A stretch of 41,832 nt of DNA from Panacagrimonas sp052387695. GTDB lineage: Bacteria; Pseudomonadota; Gammaproteobacteria; Nevskiales; Nevskiaceae. The notes under the pieces are model-generated. The model was not told where the DNA came from. It saw only the letters and a program-made list of their open reading frames with translations, and searched no databases. Positions 33,724 to 41,832 of the stretch are shown here, piece after piece. A program made the position numbers and the translations under genes. Numbering within the stretch: the first letter of the stretch is position 1; each line of letters begins with the position of its first letter. The stretch lies in contig JBQTIX010000014.1 of assembly GCA_052387695.1 (NCBI GenBank), positions 1 through 41,832 on the forward strand, written 5' to 3'.

Positions 33724-36053
33724 GCCGTGGATTCCAGTGTCGTCAGCCGGCGCGAGAGCTGCCATGCGTGGTACCGGTCCAGCGTCGCTTTCGGGATCGA
33801 TTCGGCGACCGCGGATTCGGTCGATGCCGGGGGCGCCGCCCCGTCGAGGTGATACAGCCGGACCTGCGGCAGCAGCATCGTGTGAAACCCCAGAGACGCA
33901 AGGCGGTGGCAAAGGATCGCAGCGGCATGATGACCGGACAGGAAGCCGGATTCGAATCCGCCCAGGCGATCAAACCCTTCGCGACGCGTGACCAGGCAGG
34001 CACCGGATACCGCATCGACTTTCACCGGCGCAGGGGCGCCCTGTCGATCCAGCGGACCGGGCGCCAGGTCAACGACGCTGCGGAAGTCCGCACTGCCCGG
34101 ATCGCGGCCCAGTCTGTAACCCTGACTCCGGATCGTATCGTCGCCGGACAACAGGGTCGGACCTGCCGCGCCGCAAGCGGGGTCAGAACGCAGCGCGTGC
34201 AGCAGTTGGATCAACCATCCCGGCCGATCCGGAATGCAGTCGGCATCGAGCAAGGCCAGGAACTCGCCGTTCGCGCGTCCGCTGCCGAGATTGAGCGTGG
34301 CGGCGTTGCCGACCTGGCCCGAGGTGGCGAGCAGCCGGAAGGGAAGACCGTAGGCCGTCCGCCAGGGGTCTGCGTTGCGCCATACCGCTTCGACCAAGCG
34401 CAGATCGTCGACGACGAGAATCAGTTCAACGGCGTCGTGCAGTGCGGGATCGAGCGCCATCCGCGCGAGCTGGACCCGGACACGGTCTTCGCCTCCCCTG
34501 ACCGGGATCACGATCGTGGTGTGCGGACGTGCCGGCACCTCGCCAAAGCAGTCGTCGCGCACGATCGCGGCGCGCGCGTGATCCATCCGCAACCACGCTG
34601 CGATCGCGGGGCCGACATGGCGTTCGATCACCGCGTCGGAGCCAGCCCCGGCGCCCGGCACGAAGCGGAGCGTATTCATCACCTCATCAGGACCCTGCGG
34701 CCTGCGATCCAGGCACAGGCGCTGGCTGGCCACCTCGCCTGAACGGGCGATGACGTAGACCGCGAGCGTGCTTCCCTGCGGTCCGTAGAAAGGTGCGATC
34801 GGCGGCGTTCGCAGCAGCGCGATAAAGCCCGGCAGGGCACTGGAGGGGTCGCAGGGTGCCTGAAGCTCGGTCGCCGAAACTGTTGATTCGGTCCGATTCC
34901 AGCCCGTCGAGACGTCCACCCACGACCCGCTGCGCTCGTCCACCAGCACCATCTGCGCAGTACCCGGCTCACGCTCCGTGAGCCAGCCTGCGATCAGCAG
35001 GCCCTGCGGAGGCACCTCGCTGAGATGATCGACGTGGAAGGCAAACGTCCCGACGCAATCCGCCAGCGGCCGCGCGACCATGGCGAGTATTTCCGGCGGC
35101 GGCGTGCGACCGAACCGTTCGATCCATTCGAAGCCGCGCTGGCTCCACAGCGTCGCCGTCACGGCTTGCGGGCGCGCGGCGTCCATCGGGTTTGCGTCGC
35201 GTTGCGCGCCGTCGGCGTCACTCTGTTCGATGACGATCCGATCCACCGGCAAGGCGTCGTCGTGCACGAACAGCACCAGGCCCAGCTCCGTGCCGCCGTC
35301 CGCGCGCCCCAGCACCCTGGCCGCATCCGGTCGTGCAAAGCGCAGCGTCCAGCCGATCCTCCCCGCGCGGCCCTGGCTGCCATTGAACAGGACCACGCGC
35401 GGGTCCGACGCACGGCACCAGCCCTCGACCAGATACCCGGGCCGGCTGGACACGCGCACCCAGCTATCGATGCAGCCCCACAGCTCGGGATCGACGTGCG
35501 TGGTCGAGCGCGATCCGGCGCCCTCGTGGGCGATCGACAGCGGGTTCCGCACCGCAGCGAGGAGTTCCGCGGGCAGGGTCGTGCCCAGGGCGGTGCGGGC
35601 GTTTGCGTCGCATTGGCTCCAGGCCAGCGCGATGAGCTGTTGTGCTCGCTCGACTGCGTCGGCGACCGGTGTCTGCGTTTCGACTGCCAGGCTCGCAAAC
35701 CGCAGCGAAACTTGCGTCGGCCGGGCATCCGCAACATCGAGCACGAACAGCACGAAGCCGAGACGGTCAGCGGCTGCGTTGGCACCGCCGATGCCGGTTG
35801 CCCTGGCCGCATCCGGTCGCGGAAAGCGCAGGATCCACTCGACCGCAACCCGGTGCCTGTCCGTGCCCTCGATCAGTTCCACCGCGGGCGGGCCCGCTTC
35901 CGTGCACCAGCCGTCGACCAGATAACCCGCACGATTCCCGATGCGCGTCCAGCCGTCGATATGCCCGCTGATGGCCGACGCGGCCGCCTCGACGCCGGGC
36001 GACGACGGTGCTGCGGAACGATCGGGATCGCGTCTGAAAAAAGAGGAGGCCAT
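33720..36053 (-). CDS. Glycosyltransferase family 2 protein with repeated N-terminal modules
   Basis: A 777-residue protein. The C-terminal part (about 511-715) is a GT-A/GT2 domain: TTIVIPVRGGEDRV, then FLALLDADCIP with the metal-binding DAD (603-605), then SGACLVTRREGFDRLGGF. Before it come two clearly duplicated modules (about 32-106 and 192-265). Each has GYLV(D/E)GWC, a (I/W)xLRFxRPDAAR segment and LGxVLFVxD. A third, diverged unit (about 337-420, GLLIAGWL) precedes the catalytic part. The function of these modules is unknown; binding or positioning of a glycan or partner is a guess. The ATG at 36053 is preferred because residues further upstream are compositionally poor and crowd the divergent glnE start. 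Confidence 0.85.
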   Translation of the reverse strand: MASSFFRRDPDRSAAPSSPGVEAAASAISGHIDGWTRIGNRAGYLVDGWCTEAGPPAVELIEGTDRHRVAVEWILRFPRPDAARATGIGGANAAADRLGFVLFVLDVADARPTQVSLRFASLAVETQTPVADAVERAQQLIALAWSQCDANARTALGTTLPAELLAAVRNPLSIAHEGAGSRSTTHVDPELWGCIDSWVRVSSRPGYLVEGWCRASDPRVVLFNGSQGRAGRIGWTLRFARPDAARVLGRADGGTELGLVLFVHDDALPVDRIVIEQSDADGAQRDANPMDAARPQAVTATLWSQRGFEWIERFGRTPPPEILAMVARPLADCVGTFAFHVDHLSEVPPQGLLIAGWLTEREPGTAQMVLVDERSGSWVDVSTGWNRTESTVSATELQAPCDPSSALPGFIALLRTPPIAPFYGPQGSTLAVYVIARSGEVASQRLCLDRRPQGPDEVMNTLRFVPGAGAGSDAVIERHVGPAIAAWLRMDHARAAIVRDDCFGEVPARPHTTIVIPVRGGEDRVRVQLARMALDPALHDAVELILVVDDLRLVEAVWRNADPWRTAYGLPFRLLATSGQVGNAATLNLGSGRANGEFLALLDADCIPDRPGWLIQLLHALRSDPACGAAGPTLLSGDDTIRSQGYRLGRDPGSADFRSVVDLAPGPLDRQGAPAPVKVDAVSGACLVTRREGFDRLGGFESGFLSGHHAAAILCHRLASLGFHTMLLPQVRLYHLDGAAPPASTESAVAESIPKATLDRYHAWQLSRRLTTLESTA

Positions 36054-36194
36054 GCAACTCGAAACATGCAGGTTGAACAGGGCAGGCCGGCGCGTCGAGC
36101 CGTCGAGGCTCGGAAAGATTCGCCGACGATCGGGGGTGCCTGGGACGCAGTCAGTGTAGCGAGCGCTCCGCGGCTCTGTCATCGTTCAAGTCGA

Positions 36195-38966
36195 ATGAAA
36201 TCAAACCACGCCCTGATCGAACGTGCCGCCCGTGCGAGCCGCTTCGTCGCCGAAAATCTGAGTCGTTCCACCCACGAGCCTCCCGATCCTGCCCGCCTGC
36301 TGCGTCCACGGGCGGAGGGCGAGCCTCTTGTCGATCGCGTTGCAATCTTCGGGGATGGCCAGGCCGACGCCGGCCTGATGCGCCGGCTGCGCGAAGTCCG
36401 GCGCGAGCAGATGATGCGGATTGCCGTCCGTGCATTGAGCGGCGTGGCGGAATTGCCGGAAACCCTCGCCGACCTTTCGGACCTCGCCGAAGCCTGTTGC
36501 GACATCGCGGTACGCAGCGCAATGCACAGCCTGGTCGGCCGCCACGGTCGCCCGTTCGACGAAGCCGGAAAGCCGGCCGTGCCCGTGGTGCTCGGAATGG
36601 GCAAGCTCGGCGGCGGCGAGCTGAACTTCTCCTCCGACATCGACCTGATTTTCCTGCATAGCGCCGAGGGCCAAACCGAAGGTGGGCGCAGCCTCGACAA
36701 CGCCGGCTTCTTTGTGCGGCTGGCACAGGAGGTCGGGCGCCTCCTGGCCACGCATACCGAGCACGGCTTCGTCTTTCGCGTCGACACCATGTTGCGGCCC
36801 TTTGGCTCCGCGGGGCCGATGTCGATGGGCTTCGACGCCGCCGAGGAGTACTACCAGACCCAGGGCCGCGAATGGGAGCGTTACGCGCTGATCAAGGCGC
36901 GGCCGGTGGCGGGCGATCTTGCGGCGGGCGAGCTGCTGCTGAAAAACCTGCGGCCCTTCGTCTACCGGCGGTATCTGGATTTCAACGCGATCGGGTCCTT
37001 GCGCGACCTCAAGCGCCGCATCCACGACGATGTGATCGCGCGCCGCGTCACCGAGGACGTGAAGCTCGGCGCCGGCGGCATCCGCGAGGTCGAGTTCATC
37101 GTGCAGTCCTTTCAGTTGGTGCGTGGGGGCCAGGATGCGAGGCTGCGCGATTCGCGCCTGAGGCCGGTGCTGGCCTGGCTCGGCGAATCGGGCTTGCTGG
37201 GTGCCCAGACCGCGAGCGAGCTGGACCAGGCCTATGTGTTCCTGCGCCGGCTCGAAAACGCCATCCAGATGTATGCCGACCAGCAGACGCACAGGTTGCC
37301 GGAGTCTGCGGATGCGCGTGAAGCGCTGTGCATGGCGCTCGATTTCCCGTCCTGGGATGCGCTGCGCGTGCGGCTTGCGCAGGTTTGCGGATTCGTCCAC
37401 GGCGAGTTCCAGCGGGTGTTCGCCGAGGCCCCGCGGACTCCATCGCAGAGCGCCGTGGCGGCCCTGATCCCGTGGGCGTTCGACCCGGGCGTTGCGGCGG
37501 CCGAGCTGTCGTCCCGACTCGGCGTCGCGGGTTTCGGCGAGACCGCGCAGGGGCTCGCGCAGCGCCTGATCGACCTCGCGCGCGGACGGTTGGCGCGCGG
37601 CTTGTCCGAATCTGCCTCGCAGCGCCTGCGCCAGTTGCTGGTGCGCACGATGGAGGAGTGCGCGGCAACGGCGGCACCTGCGCAGACCGCGGAGCGCGTG
37701 CTGCAAGTGCTCCAGGCAGTCGCGGGCCGCACGACCTATCTGACCCTACTCGACGAATCCGCCATCGCGCGCGCACACCTGGTGCGGTTGTGCGCCGCCA
37801 GCCGCTGGGTGACCGAGCACATCGCCGCTTCGCCGGCCGTGCTCGACACCCTGATCGATCCGCGCACCTTGTTCGCCCCGCCGGATCGCGAAGCGATGCA
37901 GCGTGAGCTGCAGGCGCGCCTGGCGCAGATCGCCGTGGAGGACACCGAGGCCGGCATGGACGTGCTGCGCCGCTATCGCAACGAGATCACCGTGCGCATC
38001 GCGGCGGCCGACGTCGCCGGCGTGCTGCCCCTGGTCAAGGTCAGCGACCACCTGACCTGGCTGGCCGAGGTCGTGCTCATGGCCGCCATCGAGCGCGCGC
38101 AGGCGGAGATCGAACGGCAATACGGAACGCTGCGCTGCGACGATGGTGCGACGGCGGCGATCGGCGCGATCGCCTACGGCAAATTCGGCGGCATCGAGCT
38201 GGGTTACGGCTCGGACCTGGACCTGGTCTTCATCCACGACGACGTGCCGGCCGAGACCGAGAGCAGCGGCGGTACGCGGGCGCTCTACGCGAGCGCGTAC
38301 TTCACGCGGCTGAGCCAGAGAGTCGTGCACTGGCTGTCCACGCTCACGCCGGCCGGGCGCGCGTACGAAGTCGACCTGGAATTGCGACCCAGCGGGCAGT
38401 CCGGTGCGCCGGTGTCGAGCCTGTCGGCTTTTTCCCGTTACCAGCGCGAACAGGCCTGGACCTGGGAACACCAGGCGCTGACCCGTGCGCGCTTTACAGC
38501 CGGGCCGGCGAGCCTGGGTCACGCGTTTTCGGACCTGCGTTGCGAGGTGCTCTGCCGTCCTCGCGAGCCGGTCAAGCTCGCGGTCGAGATCGTCGAGATG
38601 CGCGACAAGATGCGCACCCATCTGGAAAAGCGCCGGACCGGCCTGTGGGACGTCAAGCAAGGGCGGGGCGGGGTGATCGATTGCGAGTTCCTCACCCAGT
38701 ACCTGATGTTGCGCGACGCCTGCCGGCATCCGTCGCTGGCGGTCTGGTCAGACAACTGGCGCCAGCTCGATGCCCTTGCCGAAGCGGGCAGTATCGAGTC
38801 CGGCGACAAGGACCGGTTGATCGAGTGCTACCGCGCCTACCGCGCCTTGGCACACGCGCGTGCGCTGCAAAGCGAGGAGGCGCTGACCGAAATCGATGTG
38901 TTCGCGGCAGAACGCGAGTCGGTGCAATCGATCTGGGAGCGCTGTCTCGGGGTTCGGTCCGGCTGA
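36195..38966 (+). CDS. glnE: Bifunctional glutamine synthetase adenylyltransferase/deadenylylase
   Basis: A 923-residue enzyme that adds AMP to, or removes it from, glutamine synthetase in response to PII and glutamine. It has two nucleotidyltransferase domains. The first, GMGKLGGGELNFSSDIDLIF (residues 134-153, DxD 148/150), is the deadenylylating half. The second, YGKFGGIELGYGSDLDLVF (about 660-680), is the adenylylating half. Each is followed by its helical domain (GAGGIREVEFIVQ; KQGRGGVIDCEFLTQYL). The ATG at 36195 is preferred; the open frame continues far upstream antisense to the GT2 gene without family similarity. The protein is slightly shorter than E. coli GlnE (946). A REP pair follows the stop by 29 bp. 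Confidence 0.95.
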   Translation: MKSNHALIERAARASRFVAENLSRSTHEPPDPARLLRPRAEGEPLVDRVAIFGDGQADAGLMRRLREVRREQMMRIAVRALSGVAELPETLADLSDLAEACCDIAVRSAMHSLVGRHGRPFDEAGKPAVPVVLGMGKLGGGELNFSSDIDLIFLHSAEGQTEGGRSLDNAGFFVRLAQEVGRLLATHTEHGFVFRVDTMLRPFGSAGPMSMGFDAAEEYYQTQGREWERYALIKARPVAGDLAAGELLLKNLRPFVYRRYLDFNAIGSLRDLKRRIHDDVIARRVTEDVKLGAGGIREVEFIVQSFQLVRGGQDARLRDSRLRPVLAWLGESGLLGAQTASELDQAYVFLRRLENAIQMYADQQTHRLPESADAREALCMALDFPSWDALRVRLAQVCGFVHGEFQRVFAEAPRTPSQSAVAALIPWAFDPGVAAAELSSRLGVAGFGETAQGLAQRLIDLARGRLARGLSESASQRLRQLLVRTMEECAATAAPAQTAERVLQVLQAVAGRTTYLTLLDESAIARAHLVRLCAASRWVTEHIAASPAVLDTLIDPRTLFAPPDREAMQRELQARLAQIAVEDTEAGMDVLRRYRNEITVRIAAADVAGVLPLVKVSDHLTWLAEVVLMAAIERAQAEIERQYGTLRCDDGATAAIGAIAYGKFGGIELGYGSDLDLVFIHDDVPAETESSGGTRALYASAYFTRLSQRVVHWLSTLTPAGRAYEVDLELRPSGQSGAPVSSLSAFSRYQREQAWTWEHQALTRARFTAGPASLGHAFSDLRCEVLCRPREPVKLAVEIVEMRDKMRTHLEKRRTGLWDVKQGRGGVIDCEFLTQYLMLRDACRHPSLAVWSDNWRQLDALAEAGSIESGDKDRLIECYRAYRALAHARALQSEEALTEIDVFAAERESVQSIWERCLGVRSG

Positions 38967-39609
38967 AGAAACGCCGCACCGGTTCAATCCGCGTCGTAGG
39001 TCGGTTCAAGCCGAAGGCGGAACCGACGCTGCGCGCGCTCACGACGACCGGCGCCTGTCGGCTCCGGCCACGAAAAGCCGTGGCCTTGAGCCGACCTACA
39101 CCCGACCTGCGGACGAGTTCAGACCTTTTCAGAGCGTCCCCAAAGCCTGAACTGCCAGCCCCGCGCTTGAGCCACCTCCTCAGCGGGGGCCCCGGCTGCC
39201 GAAGCGTGAACTGCGTCACAGAATCACTCATTCGGGTGACGACTCCGGGGTGGGAGATCGCTAGCGTTGCACCACCGAATGAATCCGTCGTCTCGCGTGG
39301 TGTCGGCCCGGCTCCGGGGTCAGGGAAAACCCGGGGCGCGCGTCCCAACTCGGGTCAATGACGGGGATGCGTGGCCGTGGAGCCGCCGGCCACTTGGCCG
39401 CGCCACGAATTCTGCGAGATCCATTCGACCGGAAACACCTCCCGTGCAGCCGTCACGCTGGGTTGGGAAGATGTCGTAATTCGTTGAAAGAAGGAAAGAA
39501 AAAAAGACGTTAGAAATTCGTTATGTCGCCGTTATGGCAGCCGCCGCGAATTTCGATCCAATCGATCCTGTACCCGCCTGCTGCGCAGCGCCCACACCGG
39601 AGAAATCTC
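38967..39609. other. Gene-free stretch between glnE and the secreted repeat protein
   Basis: This 643-bp stretch holds a REP pair at its left end and nothing recognisable in its middle. At about 39480-39525 an A-rich tract (GAAAGAAGGAAAGAAAAAAAG) lies between two copies of AATTCGTT. This is a plausible promoter or leader region for the next gene, but no clear -35/-10 pair is visible. An in-frame ATG at 39523 lacks a ribosome site. Confidence 0.6.
38996..39110. repeat. Inverted pair of GTAG-type REP elements after glnE
   Basis: The first unit starts GTAGGTCGGTTC at 38996 and closes with GAACCGAC at 39027. It and the following GCTGCGCGCGCTC are nearly identical to the copy at 3344. The inverted partner runs from GTCGGCTC (39057) to GAGCCGACCTAC (39099), with an inner GGCCAC/GTGGCC stem, and is followed by CCCGACCTGC. 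Confidence 0.85.
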
Positions 39610-41736
39610 ATGAGCAAGGAACGAAGCGGCATCCACAACCAACGGATGACGGTCCCCGCAACGATGAAACGCAGCGCGCTGGCGCTGGCGGTTTCGGCGG
39701 CATTCGGCTTGCCGCTGGCGGCGGCGGCACCGGGCGATCCGGTAGGCGGGGAGTTCCAGGTCAGCACGTACACGACCGGTTACCAGTACACCTCTTCGAT
39801 TGCGGTGGAGGCCGATGGCGATTTCGTCATTGCCTGGGATAGCGATGGGCAGGACGGTAGCGACGAAGGTATTTACGCGCAACGCTACAACGCGAACGGC
39901 GTAAGGCAAGGTACGGAATTCCAGGTCAACACCTACACCACAGGGCTCCAGCGCTTTCCATCGATTGGCGTCGACGGCGACGGTGACTTCGTCATTGCCT
40001 GGACCAGCAACGGTCAGGACGGTGACCGCAACGGCGTGTTCGCGCGACGCTACGACGCTGCCGGTACCGCCCAGGGACCGGAGTTCCAGGTCAATACCCG
40101 CACCACCAACCGCCAGGAAGAGCCGTCGGTTGCGGTGGACGCGAACGGCGATTTCGTCATCGCCTGGGAATGTGTCGACCCGTTCGGGACGGGCACGGGC
40201 AGCGCCATTTTCGTCAAGCGTTACGACGCCGCCGGCACGCCCAAGGGCGATGAGTTCCTGGTCAGTACCGGGGGCTCCAGCTTCGAGGGTTTCCCATCAG
40301 CAGGATCGGACGGTAATGGAGGCTTCGTCGTCGCATGGGATCGGTTGCCGGGTGCAGGCCCCTCCGACAGGGAGTTCGAAATCTACGCACGACGTTTCGA
40401 TTCCGCGGGCGTGGCCCTCGGATCGGATTTCAGGGTCAATACGGAGACGATGGGTCAGCGGGCATTTCCCGACGTGGCGGTTGCGGCGAGCGGGGATTTT
40501 GTCGTCGCCTGGGTCAGTAATGGTCCTAATGGGAGCGGGGACGGTCAGGACGGAAGCGACTCGGGCATCTATGCGCAACGCTACGATGCCACGGGCGCAC
40601 CCCGGGGGACAGAATTCCTGGTGAACTCGGAGGCGACCGCGGGGAGTCAGTTTGCACCTGCGGTGGCCTCGGACGGCGACGGCGACTTCCTGATCGCCTG
40701 GACCAGCGCTGACGATGACATCGGCGCCGAAATCTTTGCCAAGCGCTACAACGCGACGGGCGAATCGCAAGGTGCAGCGTTCCGGGTCAATACGTTCACC
40801 ACCAGCACCCAGAATTTTCCGGCGGTGGCCATGAATGCCGATGGTGATCTCGTCGTCTCCTGGACGAGTCGGCAGGATGGAGGATCGGGCGATTTCGGCA
40901 CGTATGGCGTCTACGCCCAGCGTTATGAAGGCGCGGGTGGCGGTGGCGGTCCGCCGGACTCCGACAACGACGGCATTCCGGATGCGGACGACAACTGTCC
41001 TGCAATCGCCAACCCGGATCAGACCGATGGTGACGGTGATGGCGAGGGCGACGCCTGCGACACCCCCCCGCCCACGCTGCCGGAACTGGAGTTCGTCCGT
41101 CTGAGCGAGACGGTCGGCGAGGGCGCGGGCGTACGCAGGATCGCCCTGCGCCTGTCCGCCGCCTCGTCGACCGATGTCGCGGTGACCGTCGGCTACAGCG
41201 ACAGCGCGCTGCGAGGTTCGGATTTCTCGTCGCCCTCCCGGGTCACGATCCCGGCCGGGCAGATCACCGCCAATTTCCAGCTCCGGGTGCTCAATGACAG
41301 CCTCGACGAGCCCACCGAAATCGTTCGCATGACCCTGAGCGCGCCCAGCGGCGCGACCCTGGGCAGCGGCAGCCAGCGGACCCTGACGATCACGGACAAC
41401 GATCCGACCCCGACGGTCCAGTTCCGCGACGCCTCGGTCAACGTTCCCGAAAACCGCGGCGTCCAGAACGTGGTGCTGCAACTGTCCGCGGCCAGCGGGC
41501 AGACCGTCACCGTTCCGATCGGCTACAGCGGGACCGCCAAGCGCAACAGCGATTATCAGGGTCCGTCCAGCATCACGATTCCGGCAGGCCAGCGCGAGGT
41601 GAGCATCCCCATCCAGATCATCAACGACATCCTGCTGGAAGCGCAGGAGACGATCGTGGTGGACCTGGGTACACCGACCAACGCGGGTCGGGGTAGCCGT
41701 ACGCGACACACCGTCCGTATTGCGGCCGGGCTATAG
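39610..41736 (+). CDS. Secreted seven-repeat beta protein with TSP3 calcium-binding repeats and two Calx-beta domains
   Basis: A 708-residue exported protein. The ATG at 39610 has GGAGA 7 bases upstream and gives a signal peptide with a long basic n-region (MKRSALALAVSAAFGLPLAAAA). Seven repeats of about 50-60 residues follow, each of the form EFQVNT.TT...(P)SVAVD.DGDFVIAWTS...G(I/V)(Y/F)A(Q/R)RYDA.G...G, which would suit a seven-bladed propeller. A thrombospondin type 3 segment (DSDNDGIPDADDNC, then DGDGDGEGDACD) is a calcium-binding linker. Two Calx-beta domains end the protein. No LPXTG-like, GlyGly-CTERM or autotransporter anchor is visible, so it is probably released or loosely surface-bound. 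It resembles in style the ELWxxDGT/Calx-beta protein at the other end of the window. Confidence 0.85.
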   Translation: MSKERSGIHNQRMTVPATMKRSALALAVSAAFGLPLAAAAPGDPVGGEFQVSTYTTGYQYTSSIAVEADGDFVIAWDSDGQDGSDEGIYAQRYNANGVRQGTEFQVNTYTTGLQRFPSIGVDGDGDFVIAWTSNGQDGDRNGVFARRYDAAGTAQGPEFQVNTRTTNRQEEPSVAVDANGDFVIAWECVDPFGTGTGSAIFVKRYDAAGTPKGDEFLVSTGGSSFEGFPSAGSDGNGGFVVAWDRLPGAGPSDREFEIYARRFDSAGVALGSDFRVNTETMGQRAFPDVAVAASGDFVVAWVSNGPNGSGDGQDGSDSGIYAQRYDATGAPRGTEFLVNSEATAGSQFAPAVASDGDGDFLIAWTSADDDIGAEIFAKRYNATGESQGAAFRVNTFTTSTQNFPAVAMNADGDLVVSWTSRQDGGSGDFGTYGVYAQRYEGAGGGGGPPDSDNDGIPDADDNCPAIANPDQTDGDGDGEGDACDTPPPTLPELEFVRLSETVGEGAGVRRIALRLSAASSTDVAVTVGYSDSALRGSDFSSPSRVTIPAGQITANFQLRVLNDSLDEPTEIVRMTLSAPSGATLGSGSQRTLTITDNDPTPTVQFRDASVNVPENRGVQNVVLQLSAASGQTVTVPIGYSGTAKRNSDYQGPSSITIPAGQREVSIPIQIINDILLEAQETIVVDLGTPTNAGRGSRTRHTVRIAAGL

Positions 41737-41832
41737 CGACTTCCTGCACAGGACTGTCGCGGGGCAGGGCCCCCACCAACAAAACAACGGATCCGGAGGG
41801 GGGGGGCCAGCCCCCCCCCGGAGGTGGGAACC
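41737..41832. repeat. Right-end repeat with long G and C runs
   Basis: CCTGCACAGGACTGTCGC at 41743-41760 is the inverse of the motif at about 96-120 and is followed by an AACAAAACAAC stretch. A 9-G and a 10-C run at 41798-41820 can fold into a long hairpin. There is no gene. The repeat character at both ends suggests an assembly break. Confidence 0.65.

Noticed and set aside
32467..33852. Plus-strand open frame opposite the GT4 gene
   Set aside because: No recognisable domain; the GT4 on the other strand is complete and coupled to its neighbours.
35025..36194. Upstream extension of the glnE open frame by 390 codons
   Set aside because: The extension is antisense to the GT2 gene, Arg/Pro-rich and unlike GlnE; homologues start near 36195.
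38980..39000. GGTTCAATCC resembling a tRNA T-loop
   Set aside because: No acceptor or anticodon stems surround it; it lies at the edge of a REP element.

Overview
The window is 41.8 kb of GC-rich bacterial chromosome, probably from a Xanthomonadales/Lysobacterales-like gammaproteobacterium. The grounds are the gene set (tamA-tamB, glnE, pyrE, hslR, yqgE-ruvX), an AlgH/YqgE C-terminus ending in SGHA, and many GTAG-type REP palindromes like those of Stenotrophomonas. The genus is not resolved. No tRNA, rRNA, CRISPR array or intact mobile element was seen. Both ends carry G/C-run sequence and share a related motif in inverted orientation, so the window may be a contig broken at repeats.

Layout. 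1-3.3 kb: a small hypothetical gene, then a secreted ELWxxDGT/Calx-beta protein whose signal peptide lies in another frame (apparent 1-nt deletion). 3.4-8.8 kb: tamB and tamA on the minus strand, with a glutathione S-transferase (GST) gene starting 19 bp away in the other direction. 9.6-10 kb: REP elements and an IS3-type transposase fragment. 10.1-13.2 kb: an orphan three-gene TadE/TadE/TadG set with a CRP/FNR-like palindrome upstream. 13.6-16.7 kb: a three-PAS GGDEF protein with a degenerate EAL domain.

16.8-26.7 kb is an accessory oxidative region. It holds a cyclohexanone-monooxygenase-like Baeyer-Villiger enzyme, a small CBS protein, Hsp15, a XylM/AlkB-type membrane hydroxylase with its XylA-type [2Fe-2S]/FAD reductase, two short-chain dehydrogenases, a metaxin-like GST, a PTGR/LTB4DH-type reductase and a GcvA-like LysR regulator. 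Together they suggest hydroxylation of a hydrophobic substrate, oxidation of the alcohol to a ketone and possible Baeyer-Villiger oxygen insertion. The substrate is unknown and no lactone or ester hydrolase is in the window.

27-39 kb returns to housekeeping genes: a secreted hypothetical, pyrE, dacB (PBP4), ruvX, an AlgH/YqgE protein with an EF-Ts N-terminal UBA domain fused to it, then a coupled glycan cassette (GT2 with duplicated N-terminal modules, GT4, sulfotransferase) and divergent glnE. The window closes with a second secreted beta-repeat/TSP3/Calx-beta protein.

Most notable: the EF-Ts-UBA/YqgE fusion; REP elements that supply the stop codons of three genes; the hydroxylase/BVMO region; a five-tract G-quadruplex repeat at the start of the reductase gene; a possible small RNA divergent from the LysR gene; and the GT2/GT4/sulfotransferase cassette.
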